Below are positions 1 to 7,330 of a stretch of DNA of 16,802 nucleotides, in pieces. Position numbers and translations under genes: made by a program. Below the pieces are notes generated by a model. That model searched no databases. It worked only from the letters and a program-made list of their open reading frames with translations, and was not told the origin of the DNA. The DNA is from CAZBWS01 sp964495705. Its GTDB lineage: Bacteria; Pseudomonadota; Gammaproteobacteria; HTCC5015. Location: assembly GCA_964495705.1 (NCBI GenBank), contig CAZBWS010000054.1, positions 1 through 16,802 of the forward strand. The letters are read 5' to 3'. Position 1 is the first letter of the stretch, and each line of letters starts with the position of its first letter.

Positions 1-534
1 GTGGAACAATATCACGGAACCACGATCATCGGCGTTAAGCGCGGTGATCAAGTCGTCGTCGGTGGCGACGGCCAAGTAAGTCTCGGCAATACTGTTATGA
101 AGGGCAATGCCCGCAAGGTGCGCCGTATTTATCATGACAAGGTCATTGTTGGTTTTGCTGGAGCAACGGCAGATGCCTTTACCTTGTTTGAGAAATTTGA
201 AGGCAAGCTGGAGCAATTCAGCGGCAACCTGCAGCGCGCTGCAGTTGAGCTGGCTAAGGATTGGCGCACGGATAAAATGCTGCGCAATTTAGAAGCCCTG
301 TTGATCGTTGCGAATGAAGATGCGCTGTTAGTATTAACGGGCAATGGCGACGTGATCGAACCCCAAGAAGACTTTATCGCTATCGGTTCTGGTGGTACTT
401 TTGCCCAGTCTGCGGCGAAGGCGCTGTATGACAATACGGAGTTGGGTGCGCGGGATATTGTTGAGCGTAGCTTGAAAATTGCCGCCAGTATCTGCGTATA
501 CACTAATGAAAACCTGACGATTGAAGAGCTTTAA
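1..534 (+). CDS. hslV: ATP-dependent protease proteolytic subunit HslV (ClpQ)
   Basis: HslV is the threonine peptidase core of the cytoplasmic HslVU (ClpYQ) protease. It forms a double hexameric ring that degrades proteins unfolded by HslU. The 177-aa product matches the family length (E. coli about 176). A GTG start at base 1 gives a six-residue propeptide ending in Gly6, so autoprocessing would expose the catalytic Thr7. The GDGQ segment (22-25), the TVMKGN segment (31-36) and Lys39 (mature Lys33) are present, as is the GSGG segment near residues 129-132. The next gene, hslU, starts five bases after the stop, which is the usual operon. The window begins exactly on the start codon, so the promoter is not visible. 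Identification is secure; only a longer N-terminus outside the window cannot be excluded. Confidence 0.96.
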   Translation: MEQYHGTTIIGVKRGDQVVVGGDGQVSLGNTVMKGNARKVRRIYHDKVIVGFAGATADAFTLFEKFEGKLEQFSGNLQRAAVELAKDWRTDKMLRNLEALLIVANEDALLVLTGNGDVIEPQEDFIAIGSGGTFAQSAAKALYDNTELGARDIVERSLKIAASICVYTNENLTIEEL

Positions 535-538
535 TATT

Positions 539-1882
539 ATGTCATCTATGACTCCCCGCGAAATTGTTCAAGAATTGGACAAACATATTATCGGCCAGCA
601 CGACGCCAAGCGTGCGGTCTCAATTGCTCTGCGTAATCGCTGGCGTCGAATGCAGCTGAGCGAAGATGCGCGTCAAGAAATCACGCCTAAGAATATTTTA
701 ATGATTGGTCCTACGGGCGTAGGTAAAACGGAAATTGCTCGCCGCCTTGCCAAGTTAGCCAATGCTCCCTTTGTGAAAGTGGAAGCCACTAAGTTTACCG
801 AAGTTGGTTATGTGGGGCGCGAAGTCGAATCGATTATTAAAGACCTTGCGGATATTGCTGTGAAGCAGGTACGTGAGCAGGAGAAGGCTAAGGTTTGGCC
901 ACGTGCAGAAGATGCTGCCGAAGATCGAATCTTAGATGTGTTGCTACCACGCCCTCAGGATACGGGCTTTGGTTTTGCTGCAGAAGAAGAAAAGCCTGCT
1001 GATAATGACACCCGCCAGAAATTTCGCAAGAAGCTACGTGAAGGCGACCTAGACGATAAGGAAATAGAGATCGACCTTGCCGCACCTCAAGTCGGTGTAG
1101 AAATTATGGCACCTCCCGGTATGGAGGAGATGACGAGCCAGCTCCAGGGTATGTTTAAAGGCATGGGTGGAGCGGGTAAGTCTGAAAGTCGCAAATTAAA
1201 AATTAAAGATGCCTTGAAGATGCTGGTGGACGAAGAGGCGGGCAAGCTGATTAATGAGGATGAACTCAAGCACAAAGCGCTAGAAGCCACCGAGCAAAAC
1301 GGTATCGTTTTCTTAGATGAGATTGATAAAATTTGTACCCGCGCAGACCGCAGTGGCGGCGATGTTTCTCGCGAAGGGGTGCAGCGTGATCTATTGCCTT
1401 TGATAGAAGGAAGTACAGTGAGTACTAAATACGGCATGATCAAAACGGATCATATTCTATTTATCTCATCGGGTGCCTTTCATCTGTCGAAACCCTCGGA
1501 TTTAATTCCTGAGTTGCAGGGTCGCCTACCGATTCGAGTGGAGATGGACTCCTTAACCGCGAACGACTTTGAGCGGATTTTAACAGAACCTGATTTCTCC
1601 CTGACTAAGCAATACACCGCCTTAATTGGTACTGAGGGAATGACTCTTGAGTTTGATCAGTCGGGCATTAGCCGCATTGCTGAAGTTGCCTGGCAGGTAA
1701 ATGAACGTACCGAGAATATTGGTGCACGCCGCTTACATACGGTGATGGAGCGGCTGCTGGATTTGATCTCCTTTGATGCCTCTGACCGAAACGGTGAGAC
1801 GCTCGTTGTTGATACGGCTTATGTGGATGAGCGTATTGGAGAGTTGGTGCAGGACGAAGATCTGTCCCGTTATATTTTGTAA
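539..1882 (+). CDS. hslU: ATP-dependent protease ATPase subunit HslU (ClpY)
   Basis: HslU is the AAA+ unfoldase that caps HslV and threads substrates into it. From ATG 539 the protein has 447 aa (E. coli 443). Visible features are Walker A GPTGVGKT (57-64), the pore-loop motif GYVGR (90-94), a charged I domain at about 110-240, Walker B with LDEID (259-263), and a C-terminal tail ending SRYIL. That tail is the type that inserts into HslV pockets. The open frame extends upstream to a TTG at 521, inside hslV, but ATG 539 is preferred. It follows a GAAGAG ribosome-binding sequence (523-528) at good spacing, and its N-terminus MSSMTPREIV matches the family. The gene is co-transcribed with hslV and followed by a perfect hairpin. 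Confidence 0.96.
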   Translation: MSSMTPREIVQELDKHIIGQHDAKRAVSIALRNRWRRMQLSEDARQEITPKNILMIGPTGVGKTEIARRLAKLANAPFVKVEATKFTEVGYVGREVESIIKDLADIAVKQVREQEKAKVWPRAEDAAEDRILDVLLPRPQDTGFGFAAEEEKPADNDTRQKFRKKLREGDLDDKEIEIDLAAPQVGVEIMAPPGMEEMTSQLQGMFKGMGGAGKSESRKLKIKDALKMLVDEEAGKLINEDELKHKALEATEQNGIVFLDEIDKICTRADRSGGDVSREGVQRDLLPLIEGSTVSTKYGMIKTDHILFISSGAFHLSKPSDLIPELQGRLPIRVEMDSLTANDFERILTEPDFSLTKQYTALIGTEGMTLEFDQSGISRIAEVAWQVNERTENIGARRLHTVMERLLDLISFDASDRNGETLVVDTAYVDERIGELVQDEDLSRYIL

Positions 1883-1887
1883 CACCC

Positions 1888-1921
1888 TATGCGGATAGGT
1901 TGTTTCTGACCTATCCGCATA
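1888..1921 (+). terminator. Hairpin after hslU, probable terminator
   Basis: A perfect 13-bp stem (1888-1900 with 1909-1921) encloses an 8-base loop, six bases after the hslU stop. The sequence after it (CTCTTCCT) is pyrimidine-rich but not a true U-run. This may therefore be a weak terminator or a 3'-end-protecting hairpin rather than a strong intrinsic terminator. It separates hslVU from ridA. Confidence 0.55.
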
Positions 1922-1938
1922 CTCTTCCTAGTGCTACG

Positions 1939-1963
1939 ATATGCTCAAAATTTAGGAGCATAT
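1939..1963 (+). promoter_or_regulatory. Inverted repeat over the ridA ribosome-binding site
   Basis: ATATGCTC (1939-1946) is repeated in perfect inverted form at 1956-1963, with a 9-base spacer. The right arm contains the ridA Shine-Dalgarno sequence (AGGAG) and ends one base before the ATG at 1965. As RNA it would hide the ribosome site. As DNA it could be an operator. A possible extended -10 (TGC then TACGAT, 1932-1940) overlaps its left edge. If that is the promoter, transcription would start inside the repeat, which would favour the DNA-operator reading. Confidence 0.35.
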
Positions 1964-1964
1964 T

Positions 1965-2348
1965 ATGAGCAAAGAAATTATCTCTACCGATAAAGCCCCA
2001 CAGGCTATCGGAACTTATTCCCAAGCGGTTAAAGTGGGCAAGACAGTGTATATGTCCGGCCAAATTCCACTTGTTCCAGAAACCATGGAAATGGTGGCGG
2101 GTGGTATCGAGGCGGATATTCATCAGGTTTTCAACAACCTAACGGCAGTGGCAGAGGCGGCGGGTGGTTCACTGGCTGATGTGGCTAAGCTGAATATTTT
2201 CCTTACAGATCTAGGCAACTTCACTATCGTAAACACGATTATGGCGGAATATTTCGAGCAACCTTATCCAGCGCGTGCGGCGATTGGTGTGGCGCAGCTA
2301 CCCAAAGATGCGGCGGTGGAAATGGATGCGGTTCTAGAGCTACGTTAG
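1965..2348 (+). CDS. ridA: RidA family 2-iminobutanoate/2-iminopropanoate deaminase
   Basis: RidA (YjgF/YER057c/UK114 family) hydrolyses reactive enamine/imine intermediates released by PLP enzymes such as threonine dehydratase. This protects other PLP enzymes in the cytosol. The 127-aa length is exactly typical. The signature near the C-terminus is clear: PYPARAAIGVAQLPKDAAVE, with substrate-binding Arg104 and the catalytic Glu119 expected for true RidA deaminases. The N-terminal segment with AIGTYSQAVKVG (14-25) and the MSGQIPL segment (30-36) are also canonical. The AGGAG ribosome site sits 5-9 bases before ATG 1965. Association with recG (and spoT) is seen in related genomes, from memory. 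The hairpin upstream and the REP pair downstream suggest it is a short transcription unit. Confidence 0.94.
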   Translation: MSKEIISTDKAPQAIGTYSQAVKVGKTVYMSGQIPLVPETMEMVAGGIEADIHQVFNNLTAVAEAAGGSLADVAKLNIFLTDLGNFTIVNTIMAEYFEQPYPARAAIGVAQLPKDAAVEMDAVLELR

Positions 2349-2355
2349 CGCTATT

Positions 2356-2418
2356 TGTAGGAGCCGTTTGCAACGGCGATAGGCACCAACAAAATCGCCC
2401 TTGCAAAGAGCTCCTACA
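2356..2418. repeat. REPIN-like inverted pair of REP elements
   Basis: Two 25-base arms face each other, at 2356-2380 and 2394-2418, around a 13-base spacer. Each arm begins (read outward to inward) with TGTAGGAGC. This resembles the GTAGGAGC heads of Pseudomonas-type REP sequences (established knowledge, recalled). Arms match at 22 of 25 positions. Each can also form its own small hairpin with loop TGC: GCCGTT/AACGGC on the left and GCTCTT/AAGGGC on the right. Two of the three differences are a compensatory pair, and the third turns a C-G pair into a U-G wobble. No second copy and no REP-associated transposase were found in this window. Confidence 0.8.
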
Positions 2419-2427
2419 TTAATCTCA

Positions 2428-4500
2428 ATGCAACTATCTGACTCGGTAAAATATCTCAAAGGCGTAGGCCCCGCGATGGCGGAGAAGCTGGCCAAGCTGC
2501 ACCTGCACACGATTCAAGATGTGCTATTTCATTTACCATTACGTTACCAAGATCGGACGCGAGTGACTTCGATAGGCGCGTTGCAAGATGGCGCTGCCGT
2601 AGTCGTTGAGGGAGAGGTTGAGCATGCGGAAGTCGTTGTCCGTCGGCGGCGTATATTAACCGTGCAAATTTCGGATGGCACGGGCAGCTTACAGCTGAGT
2701 TTTTTCCACTTTAACCAGTCGCAAAAAGAGGCCCTGCAGCGCGGAACGAAAGTGCGTTGTTTTGGTGAGGTCAAGCAGAGCTATAACGGTGATTTCTCCA
2801 TGGCGCATCCGGAGTATCGTACGGGTATAGCGCCGGGAACGGATTTACAGAAAGATTTGGATGATCGTTTAACCGCGATTTACCCTGCAACCGAAGGCGT
2901 ACAGCAGGGCACGTTGCGTAAGATTGCCCTGCAAGTTCTGGAAGCATTGAATGCGGATATGCTGCCGGATCTACTGCCCGCTAAATCAGCTGAGTATTCA
3001 TTAGCGGATGCCTTGCGCCTAGTGCATCAACCTACACCTCAAGACTCGGTCTATCAGTTAACAGAAGGCATACACCCTGCACAGCAGCGTTTGGCCTTTG
3101 AAGAGTTGCTCGCGCATCATTTGTCTATGCAGCAGATGCGCCAGCGCATACAGCAAGAGGCTGCTGTGACTATTCACGTTAACGGGCGTTATGAGCAAGG
3201 CTTTCGCGAACAGCTGCCGTTTCAGTTAACTCATGCTCAAGAGCGTGTTGTTGCTGAAATAAAAAAAGATATAGCGCGTAGTTATCCCGCGCTGCGTTTG
3301 GTGCAGGGGGATGTGGGGTCGGGTAAAACAGTGGTTGCTGCGATCGCGGCAGTTAATGCCATAGAAGCCGGGCAGCAGGCGGCGTTAATGGCGCCGACAG
3401 AGTTATTAGCTGAGCAACATTATGCGAATTTGAAAAACTGGTGTGAGCCACTTGGTATACAAGTGGGCTGGCTTTCAGGACGGATAAAAGGCAAGGCAAG
3501 GCAGCTAGTGCTACAGCAGTTATCCGAAGGGGAAGTACAGCTAATGGTGGGCACTCATGCTTTATTTCAATCTGAGGTGGTCTTTAAAAATTTGGCGTTG
3601 CTGATTGTTGACGAGCAACATCGCTTTGGGGTGGGTCAGCGCTTGGCCTTGCGAGAAAAAGGTAAGACGTCGGGCTTTAGCCCACATCAAGTTATTATGA
3701 CTGCAACCCCCATTCCTCGCACCTTGGCGATGACCGCCTATGCAGATTTAGATTACTCCGTGATTGATGAGCTGCCGCCGGGGCGTACACCTGTGAAAAC
3801 CGTGGCCCTGCCAGAAACCAAGCGCGAGCAGGTAGTGCAGCGCATACAACAAGCTTGCACCACAGGTAAGCAGGCTTATTGGGTGTGTACCTTGATTGAA
3901 GAATCAGAGGCACTTCAATGCCAGGCGGCGGAAGATACTGCCCAACAATTAGGCGAACAAATGCCCGGTGTTAATGTCGCCCTAGTGCACGGGCGTATGA
4001 AGCCCCAAGAAAAACAACAGGTAATGGCTGCTTTTAAAGCAGGGGATACAGACCTACTCGTAGCCACAACGGTGATAGAAGTCGGCGTTGATGTACCTAA
4101 TGCTTCATTAATGGTTATGGAAAATGCCGAGCGCTTGGGTTTATCACAATTACACCAATTGCGCGGTCGTGTGGGTCGTGGTGCAGTAGAAAGCTCCTGC
4201 GTATTATTGTATAAAAATCCCTTGGGTCAAAAAGGCCGGCGGCGTTTAGATATTATGCGTTCCACCAATGACGGCTTTGTGGTCGCCAAGGAAGATTTGG
4301 ATATGCGCGGCCCTGGCGAAGTACTGGGTACACGACAAACGGGCTTGATGGATTTTCGTGTAGCGGATCTAATTCGCGATGCGGATATGCTGGAAGAGGT
4401 GCATGGCTTGGCCGCGCAGATGTTGCGCGAGCAAGATAAAAATATCCCACAGATCATTCAGCGCTGGCTGGGTAATCTGCAGAAATTTTCCAATGTGTAA
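2428..4500 (+). CDS. recG: ATP-dependent DNA helicase RecG
   Basis: RecG is a superfamily 2 double-strand DNA translocase that reverses stalled forks and processes Holliday junctions and R-loops. From ATG 2428 it has 690 aa (E. coli 693). It shows the N-terminal wedge/OB-fold (about 1-160, with HLPLRYQDRT near residue 40), Walker A GDVGSGKT (294-301), the DEQH box (395-398), the MTATPIPRTLAMT segment, and a second RecA lobe with LHQLRGRVGRG and the C-terminal TRG region. An in-frame TTG at 2401 would add nine residues encoded by the REP arm, which is unlikely. No Shine-Dalgarno sequence is visible before 2428, and the REPIN ends only nine bases upstream, so translation may be weak or coupled to ridA. 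Neighbours ridA and ubiC also lie near recG in pseudomonads, from memory. Confidence 0.95.
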   Translation: MQLSDSVKYLKGVGPAMAEKLAKLHLHTIQDVLFHLPLRYQDRTRVTSIGALQDGAAVVVEGEVEHAEVVVRRRRILTVQISDGTGSLQLSFFHFNQSQKEALQRGTKVRCFGEVKQSYNGDFSMAHPEYRTGIAPGTDLQKDLDDRLTAIYPATEGVQQGTLRKIALQVLEALNADMLPDLLPAKSAEYSLADALRLVHQPTPQDSVYQLTEGIHPAQQRLAFEELLAHHLSMQQMRQRIQQEAAVTIHVNGRYEQGFREQLPFQLTHAQERVVAEIKKDIARSYPALRLVQGDVGSGKTVVAAIAAVNAIEAGQQAALMAPTELLAEQHYANLKNWCEPLGIQVGWLSGRIKGKARQLVLQQLSEGEVQLMVGTHALFQSEVVFKNLALLIVDEQHRFGVGQRLALREKGKTSGFSPHQVIMTATPIPRTLAMTAYADLDYSVIDELPPGRTPVKTVALPETKREQVVQRIQQACTTGKQAYWVCTLIEESEALQCQAAEDTAQQLGEQMPGVNVALVHGRMKPQEKQQVMAAFKAGDTDLLVATTVIEVGVDVPNASLMVMENAERLGLSQLHQLRGRVGRGAVESSCVLLYKNPLGQKGRRRLDIMRSTNDGFVVAKEDLDMRGPGEVLGTRQTGLMDFRVADLIRDADMLEEVHGLAAQMLREQDKNIPQIIQRWLGNLQKFSNV

Positions 4501-4533
4501 TAATACGGCTCAGCTAATATAAAGAATCACACA

Positions 4534-5052
4534 GTGAAACCCACCCCGCCCCATCACTTTGCCAAGATTGATAAAACTGCGCTCGCCCGTGTGCCGAAAG
4601 CCTTCCATCACTGGATTGCCGACCAGTCTTCGCTGACTCAGCGTTTGATTAGCTTGAGTCAAGGCGAGTTCAAAGTGCGTTTGTTAAATCAAGGCGTGCA
4701 GACTATGCAGGTGGAAGAATGCTTGGCGCTGGGTGAGCGTATTGGTGCGATGGCGACTATTCGTGAAGTGGAATTGCTGTGTTCAAATCAAGCCTGTGTC
4801 TATGCGCGTAGTGTGATCCCTTTAAGTTCGCTGAAAGGTAAGCAACGCCGTCTTGCGTGTTTAGGCGATCAGCCCTTGGGAGCTTTTTTATTTTCTGACC
4901 CGCATTTACAGCGCAAGAAAGTTGATGTGTTGCCCTTAGACACCCAGCGCAAAGCGTGGGGGCGACGATCGCTATTTAACGTGGGTGGTTATCCGCTATT
5001 TGTCAGCGAATATTTTTTGCCGGCGTTGGTTAAGTTTGAGAATGATAAATAA
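4534..5052 (+). CDS. ubiC: Chorismate pyruvate-lyase UbiC
   Basis: UbiC splits chorismate into 4-hydroxybenzoate and pyruvate, the first committed step of ubiquinone synthesis in gammaproteobacteria. The 172-aa product is of family length. It keeps the substrate-binding pattern: Arg77 in IREVELLC, Arg92 in ARSVIP, the LGAFLF segment (115-120), WGRRS (142-146), and Glu159 in SEYFLP. The start is GTG, with a weak AAAGA (4521-4525) eight bases upstream. It follows recG by 33 bases on the same strand. A small ATG frame (5042) overlaps the end of ubiC and enters the assembly gap. In related genomes ubiA follows ubiC, so the downstream partner may be lost in the gap. Confidence 0.92.
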   Translation: MKPTPPHHFAKIDKTALARVPKAFHHWIADQSSLTQRLISLSQGEFKVRLLNQGVQTMQVEECLALGERIGAMATIREVELLCSNQACVYARSVIPLSSLKGKQRRLACLGDQPLGAFLFSDPHLQRKKVDVLPLDTQRKAWGRRSLFNVGGYPLFVSEYFLPALVKFENDK

Positions 5053-5062
5053 CGACTACACT

Positions 5063-5162
5063 NNNNNNNNNNNNNNNNNNNNNNNNNNNNNNNNNNNNNN
5101 NNNNNNNNNNNNNNNNNNNNNNNNNNNNNNNNNNNNNNNNNNNNNNNNNNNNNNNNNNNNNN
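5063..5162. other. Assembly gap 1 (100 N)
   Basis: Exactly 100 Ns are present, a conventional length for a scaffold gap of unknown size. The seven bases just before (5056-5062) and just after (5163-5169) are identical: CTACACT. The content is unknown. It could be nothing (overlapping contig ends), ubiA, or a repeat or mobile element. Confidence 0.95.
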
Positions 5163-5178
5163 CTACACTGAAGCGAAA

Positions 5179-5844
5179 TTAGGGCGTAATCCCACTCAAA
5201 TTATCCACCGCCTGCATCCCCACCATTTCATTGCGCGTTCCTATCGAATCAGGGCAGCGCAGCCCCACCACTTCCCCGATACCCGCATTAATGGCTGCTT
5301 GCACCACATCCGCGTTGTCGTCTACAAATAGTGTTCGCGCAGGGTCATAGCCGAGGTCGGCCTGTAACAGGGGCCAAAATTCAGCCGCTTCCTTGGGCTG
5401 GTTGTATTCAAAGGCCACGACGATGCGCTTAAAATAGTGTTCAATATCCGTTTGGCCTAATTTAATGTCTACACCGTCGATATGGGCATTGGTGACGATG
5501 TAGAGTTCTTTGCCCATGGCCTGCATTTTGTCTAAAAAACGGTGGGTGTAAGGCAGTGTGTTGACGAGGTGTTGAGTCTCACGCTTGAGTGCGCTGATAT
5601 CAACGCCTAGCTCATCACTCCAAAAGGTTAAGTCGTACCATTGTTGGCTGCCTTTCTTGGCCATGATTTGGCGGTGCAGGTTCATGCGCACTTGATCGAT
5701 ATCTCCACCGTGTATTTGCGCATAGCGCTTGGGCAGGTGCGTGAACCAGAAGTGGCTGTCGTAATTGAGATCCAACAGGGTGCCGTCCATGTCCAGCAAT
5801 ACGGTATCAATCTGATCCCAGTTGATATTGATAATATTGCTCAT
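5179..5844 (-). CDS. yrfG: HAD-family GMP/IMP nucleotidase, YrfG type
   Basis: This is a haloacid-dehalogenase-fold phosphatase resembling E. coli YrfG, a 5'-nucleotidase that prefers GMP and IMP. The 221-aa protein has HAD motif I DMDGT (18-22, nucleophile Asp18 and acid Asp20), followed by LLDLNYDSHFW, which is very close to YrfG. It also has motif II VTNAH, motif III lysine in a PKEAAEFW segment, and motif IV FVDDN. The cap domain is the small helical type. The gene is divergent from nudE with 57 bases between the two start codons. yrfG and nudE are also neighbours in E. coli, and a hydrolase lies beside nudE/cysQ in Pseudomonas (from memory), which supports the assignment. Substrate specificity is inferred from family only. 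Confidence 0.87.
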   Translation of the reverse strand: MSNIININWDQIDTVLLDMDGTLLDLNYDSHFWFTHLPKRYAQIHGGDIDQVRMNLHRQIMAKKGSQQWYDLTFWSDELGVDISALKRETQHLVNTLPYTHRFLDKMQAMGKELYIVTNAHIDGVDIKLGQTDIEHYFKRIVVAFEYNQPKEAAEFWPLLQADLGYDPARTLFVDDNADVVQAAINAGIGEVVGLRCPDSIGTRNEMVGMQAVDNLSGITP

Positions 5845-5901
5845 GCGGATGACCTGCTATCTATGTTATGTTTGAGTGTAAATTAGCATAAAGAAGTGCC
5901 C

Positions 5902-6498
5902 ATGTTAAAAGACATTAAAGATAAATTGCGCGAAGGTCCGGAACTGCTAGCCCTGCATGAAATTCCTGCTGACGCCGTAGCAAAGTCCGGTCTTATGAAA
6001 TTGGAGCAATTGCAGCTGCGTTTCACCAATGGCGTAGAGCGCGATTATCAGCGCATGATGCGTGGCCCGCGCGGGGCAGTGATGATGGTGCCCCTGTTGG
6101 ACGCGGATACGGTGTTGTTAATTCGCGAATATGCTGCGGGTACAGAGCGTTATGAACTGGTATTGCCAAAGGGGCGTATTGATAAAGGCGAAGAGATTTT
6201 AGAAGCGGCAAATCGCGAGATGATGGAAGAGGTCGGTATGGGGGCGACTCAACTCACGCAGATCAATACCTTGACCTTGGCGCCGACCTTTATGGGCCAT
6301 GAAACCCATGTGGTGCTGGCGCAAGGCTTGTATGAAAAACGCCTAGAGGGTGATGAGCCAGAAGAGTTGGAAGTGATCCCTTGGAAGCTATCCGCATTAC
6401 ACGAGCTTATTGCTAGAGAAGATTGTTGCGAAGGTCGTACTATTGCTGCACTGTTCCAAGTTCGAGATATGTTACAGCGCGGAGTGGTGAATGTCTGA
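5902..6498 (+). CDS. nudE: ADP compounds hydrolase NudE (Nudix)
   Basis: NudE is a Nudix hydrolase that cleaves ADP-ribose, Ap3A and NADH-type dinucleotides. From ATG 5902 it has 198 aa (E. coli 186). The full Nudix box runs from Gly91 to Met113: GRIDKGE, seven residues, then REMMEEVGM. This fits the G-x5-E-x7-RE-U-xEE-x-G-U pattern with all metal-binding glutamates. The segment LIREYAAGTERYEL before the box and LEGDEPEEL after it match NudE rather than other Nudix families. An in-frame GTG at 5896 is possible, but AAGAAG (5891-5896) is spaced correctly only for the ATG. The stop overlaps the cysQ start by eight bases, so the two are translationally coupled. Confidence 0.9.
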   Translation: MLKDIKDKLREGPELLALHEIPADAVAKSGLMKLEQLQLRFTNGVERDYQRMMRGPRGAVMMVPLLDADTVLLIREYAAGTERYELVLPKGRIDKGEEILEAANREMMEEVGMGATQLTQINTLTLAPTFMGHETHVVLAQGLYEKRLEGDEPEELEVIPWKLSALHELIAREDCCEGRTIAALFQVRDMLQRGVVNV

Positions 6499-7330
6499 GT
6501 CATCGATAGATAGTTCCTTCTTAAAGCAACTAGAGCCGCAGGTGGTGAAAATAGCCGAAGCGGCTGGGCATGAAATTCTAAGTATTTATGCCTCGGGTTT
6601 TACGGTACAAGACAAGGCCGATCACACCCCATTAACAGAGGCTGACCTCGCGGCACACAATATAATCAAAGCCGGCTTGGAAACCTTGGGTGATCAGTTT
6701 CCGGTGTTGTCAGAAGAAGAAGTCATTTCCTTTGAGCGACGCCAAGCGTGGACAACTTATTGGTTGGTTGATCCCTTAGATGGTACTAAGGAATTCATTA
6801 AGCGCAATGGGGAGTTCAGTGTCAATATTGCCCTTATTCACCAGAATAAGGCAGTACTCGGTGTGGTCTTTGCGCCAGTGCTAGAGACAACCTATGTCGC
6901 CTCCCATGGCAATGGCGCGTATAAGTCCGATCAGCAAAAATCAGCTGTGAAAATGCAAGTCAGTAAAGTGAGTGAGGTTTTACGTATCACGGCGAGTCGC
7001 AGTCACCCAGGCCCACGCACTCAAGCTTATCTAGGCAAGTTATCTGAAACCTTAGGGGCACACAGCTTTGTACCCATGGGTAGCTCGCTAAAATCCTGTA
7101 TTGTTGCCGATGGCTTGGCAGACCTCTACCCGCGCTTTGGCAAAACCTCTGAGTGGGATACCGCTGCTTGTCAGGTCATTGTTGAAGAAGCGGGAGGGGT
7201 GATGCAAACGATGCAGGGCGAGCCTATACGCTACAACAGTAAGGAATCTTTGCTTAATCCTGAGTTTATGGTGTTTGGGGATAGTTCGGTAGATTGGGTG
7301 GGAATATATAACAAGGTAATAAAACAATGA
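6491..7330 (+). CDS. cysQ: 3'(2'),5'-bisphosphate nucleotidase CysQ
   Basis: CysQ removes the 3'-phosphate of PAP (and PAPS), controlling the toxic by-product of sulfate assimilation. It belongs to the lithium-sensitive inositol-monophosphatase-like family. The 279-aa protein contains the TPLTEAD segment (46-52), metal-binding Glu near LSEEE (73-77), WLVDPLDGT (91-99, Asp94 and Asp97) and SEWDTAAC (220-227, Asp223), followed by VEEAGG. These are the complete metal-site motifs. The GEFSVNIALI segment is typical of CysQ. The gene starts inside nudE (8-base overlap) and ends overlapping the next gene by four bases (ATGA), forming a tight nudE-cysQ-lipoprotein operon. The nudE-cysQ pair is also found in Pseudomonas, from memory. 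Confidence 0.93.
   Translation: MSESSIDSSFLKQLEPQVVKIAEAAGHEILSIYASGFTVQDKADHTPLTEADLAAHNIIKAGLETLGDQFPVLSEEEVISFERRQAWTTYWLVDPLDGTKEFIKRNGEFSVNIALIHQNKAVLGVVFAPVLETTYVASHGNGAYKSDQQKSAVKMQVSKVSEVLRITASRSHPGPRTQAYLGKLSETLGAHSFVPMGSSLKSCIVADGLADLYPRFGKTSEWDTAACQVIVEEAGGVMQTMQGEPIRYNSKESLLNPEFMVFGDSSVDWVGIYNKVIKQ

Noticed and set aside
132..503. 123-aa minus-strand frame within hslV
   Set aside because: It is an antisense shadow of the conserved hslV sequence with no independent motifs or ribosome site.
4985..5182. 65-aa frame running through the Ns of gap 1
   Set aside because: Its middle is undefined sequence and its first part is an out-of-frame shadow of ubiC. Only the ATG 5042 portion could be a true start (ubiA), and that is kept as a speculation.
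5845..5901. Promoter in the yrfG-nudE divergent spacer
   Set aside because: TTGAGT and TATGTT-like sequences exist, but no -35/-10 pair has acceptable spacing in either direction, so no promoter is called.
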